The notes under the pieces were generated by a model. The model was not told the origin of the DNA, made no database searches, and worked only from the letters and a program-made list of their open reading frames with translations. From Neptunomonas qingdaonensis (GTDB taxonomy: Bacteria; Pseudomonadota; Gammaproteobacteria; Pseudomonadales; Balneatricaceae), in assembly GCF_900113275.1 (NCBI RefSeq), contig NZ_FOOU01000003.1, positions 310,001 to 374,000 on the forward strand: DNA of 64,000 nt. Reading direction: 5' to 3'. Shown piece by piece: positions 63,702 to 64,000 of this stretch. Each line of letters opens with the position of its first letter. Position 1 is the first letter of the stretch. Position numbers and translations under genes: made by a program.

Positions 63702-64000
63702 TCCTTTCGCAGGTGTAGAGGGTGACTTTACTCAAGGTTAGTCGGTTATAACAGGCTATAAATTGGCAAAAGATTATTGCCAAAATAAAAAAAAGCGCGG
63801 ATGAGGTACACCGAAATTATTTTGTTATTAAGCAGAGTAAAGTCTTCGTGCATCAACGCCGAAGGTGCACGCAAATCGAAAAGCAGAGGTTATAGTTCTT
63901 TGTTAAGGGATACAATATTTATAACTAAAGACGTTCTTTATGTATCATAAGCTTTGGTGTATGGTTCATTTATCTTAAAAGTGCGTACAAAGAGCATATA
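63702..64000. other. Intergenic region at the right window edge
   Basis: About 300 bp upstream of the MFS gene with no recognised gene. Beyond the inverted repeat at 63763-63783 I see only AT-rich sequence. Confidence 0.5.
63763..63783 (-). promoter_or_regulatory. Inverted repeat upstream of the MFS gene
   Basis: The perfect 7-bp arms TTGGCAA (63763-63769) and TTGCCAA (63777-63783) with a seven-base spacer end 62 bp before the MFS ATG. It could be a repressor operator. The regulator is not encoded in the window. Confidence 0.55.

Overview
The window looks like chromosomal DNA from a marine, facultatively microaerobic gammaproteobacterium. The gene order fnr/anr–hemN–tauE-like–ccoSIHG–ccoPQON matches Pseudomonas and the Oceanospirillales. 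A class I PHA synthase, LapD/LapG, several c-di-GMP enzymes and a type II lumazine synthase fit a Neptunomonas/Amphritea/Oceanospirillum-like host. That placement is inferred from gene content; no rRNA or other marker gene is present. I see no insertion sequence, prophage, CRISPR array, tRNA or rRNA gene.

Layout. 1-10522 (minus): Fnr/Anr (cut by the window edge), hemN, a TauE-like membrane protein, the cbb3 oxidase maturation genes ccoSIHG and the oxidase genes ccoPQON. 10828-13297 (plus except one gene): an alpha/beta hydrolase, an ABM-fold protein (minus), tusA, a ProQ-like RNA chaperone and trxC. 13327-18485 (minus): lapD, lapG, a DUF3080 lipoprotein and a MATE transporter. 18604-26732 (mostly minus): phaC, a two-gene Aer-like receptor, tatD, slt and an orphan 2OG-Fe dioxygenase, plus a small plus-strand glutaredoxin. 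27159-34207 (mostly plus): a broken nucleoside-recognition membrane gene, uup, usp (minus), and a tight run of an unknown anchored protein, a DUF1653 protein, rlmF and a RecQ-like helicase. 34362-38700: a frameshifted hpd diverging from a LysR gene, a small coiled protein, a TetR regulator, and an FMN riboswitch ahead of ribH. 38824-45120: a 2-hydroxyacid dehydrogenase, DUF1294 protein, PAS-GGDEF cyclase, Na+/H+ antiporter, excalibur protein, DUF2238 protein and OsmC. 45358-51455 (minus): a translationally coupled xdhA-xdhB-xdhC-guaD operon converting guanine and xanthine to urate, beside a MocR-type regulator and a divergent DUF1127 mini-gene. 53686-63701: a CBS protein, ornithine/lysine decarboxylase, PAS-GGDEF-EAL protein, TatD-linked radical SAM protein, AGCS symporter, isochorismatase-like hydrolase and a Bcr/CflA-type MFS pump.

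A common thread is oxygen control. Four FNR-type palindromes (TTGA[T/C]-N4-ATCAA) lie outside genes: before hemN, in the ccoN/hydrolase gap, before usp and before the radical SAM gene. The regulator that would read them is encoded at the window edge. A second thread is c-di-GMP: LapD/LapG, one cyclase and one dual-domain protein. Two genes appear broken: hpd by one extra A, and the nucleoside-recognition gene by an apparent out-of-frame internal deletion.

I found no obvious multi-gene novel system. The most unusual unexplained structure is a recurrence of short imperfect tandem duplications (9-17 bp units) at or just beyond stop codons, together with a 12-bp tandem array inside the RecQ-like gene.
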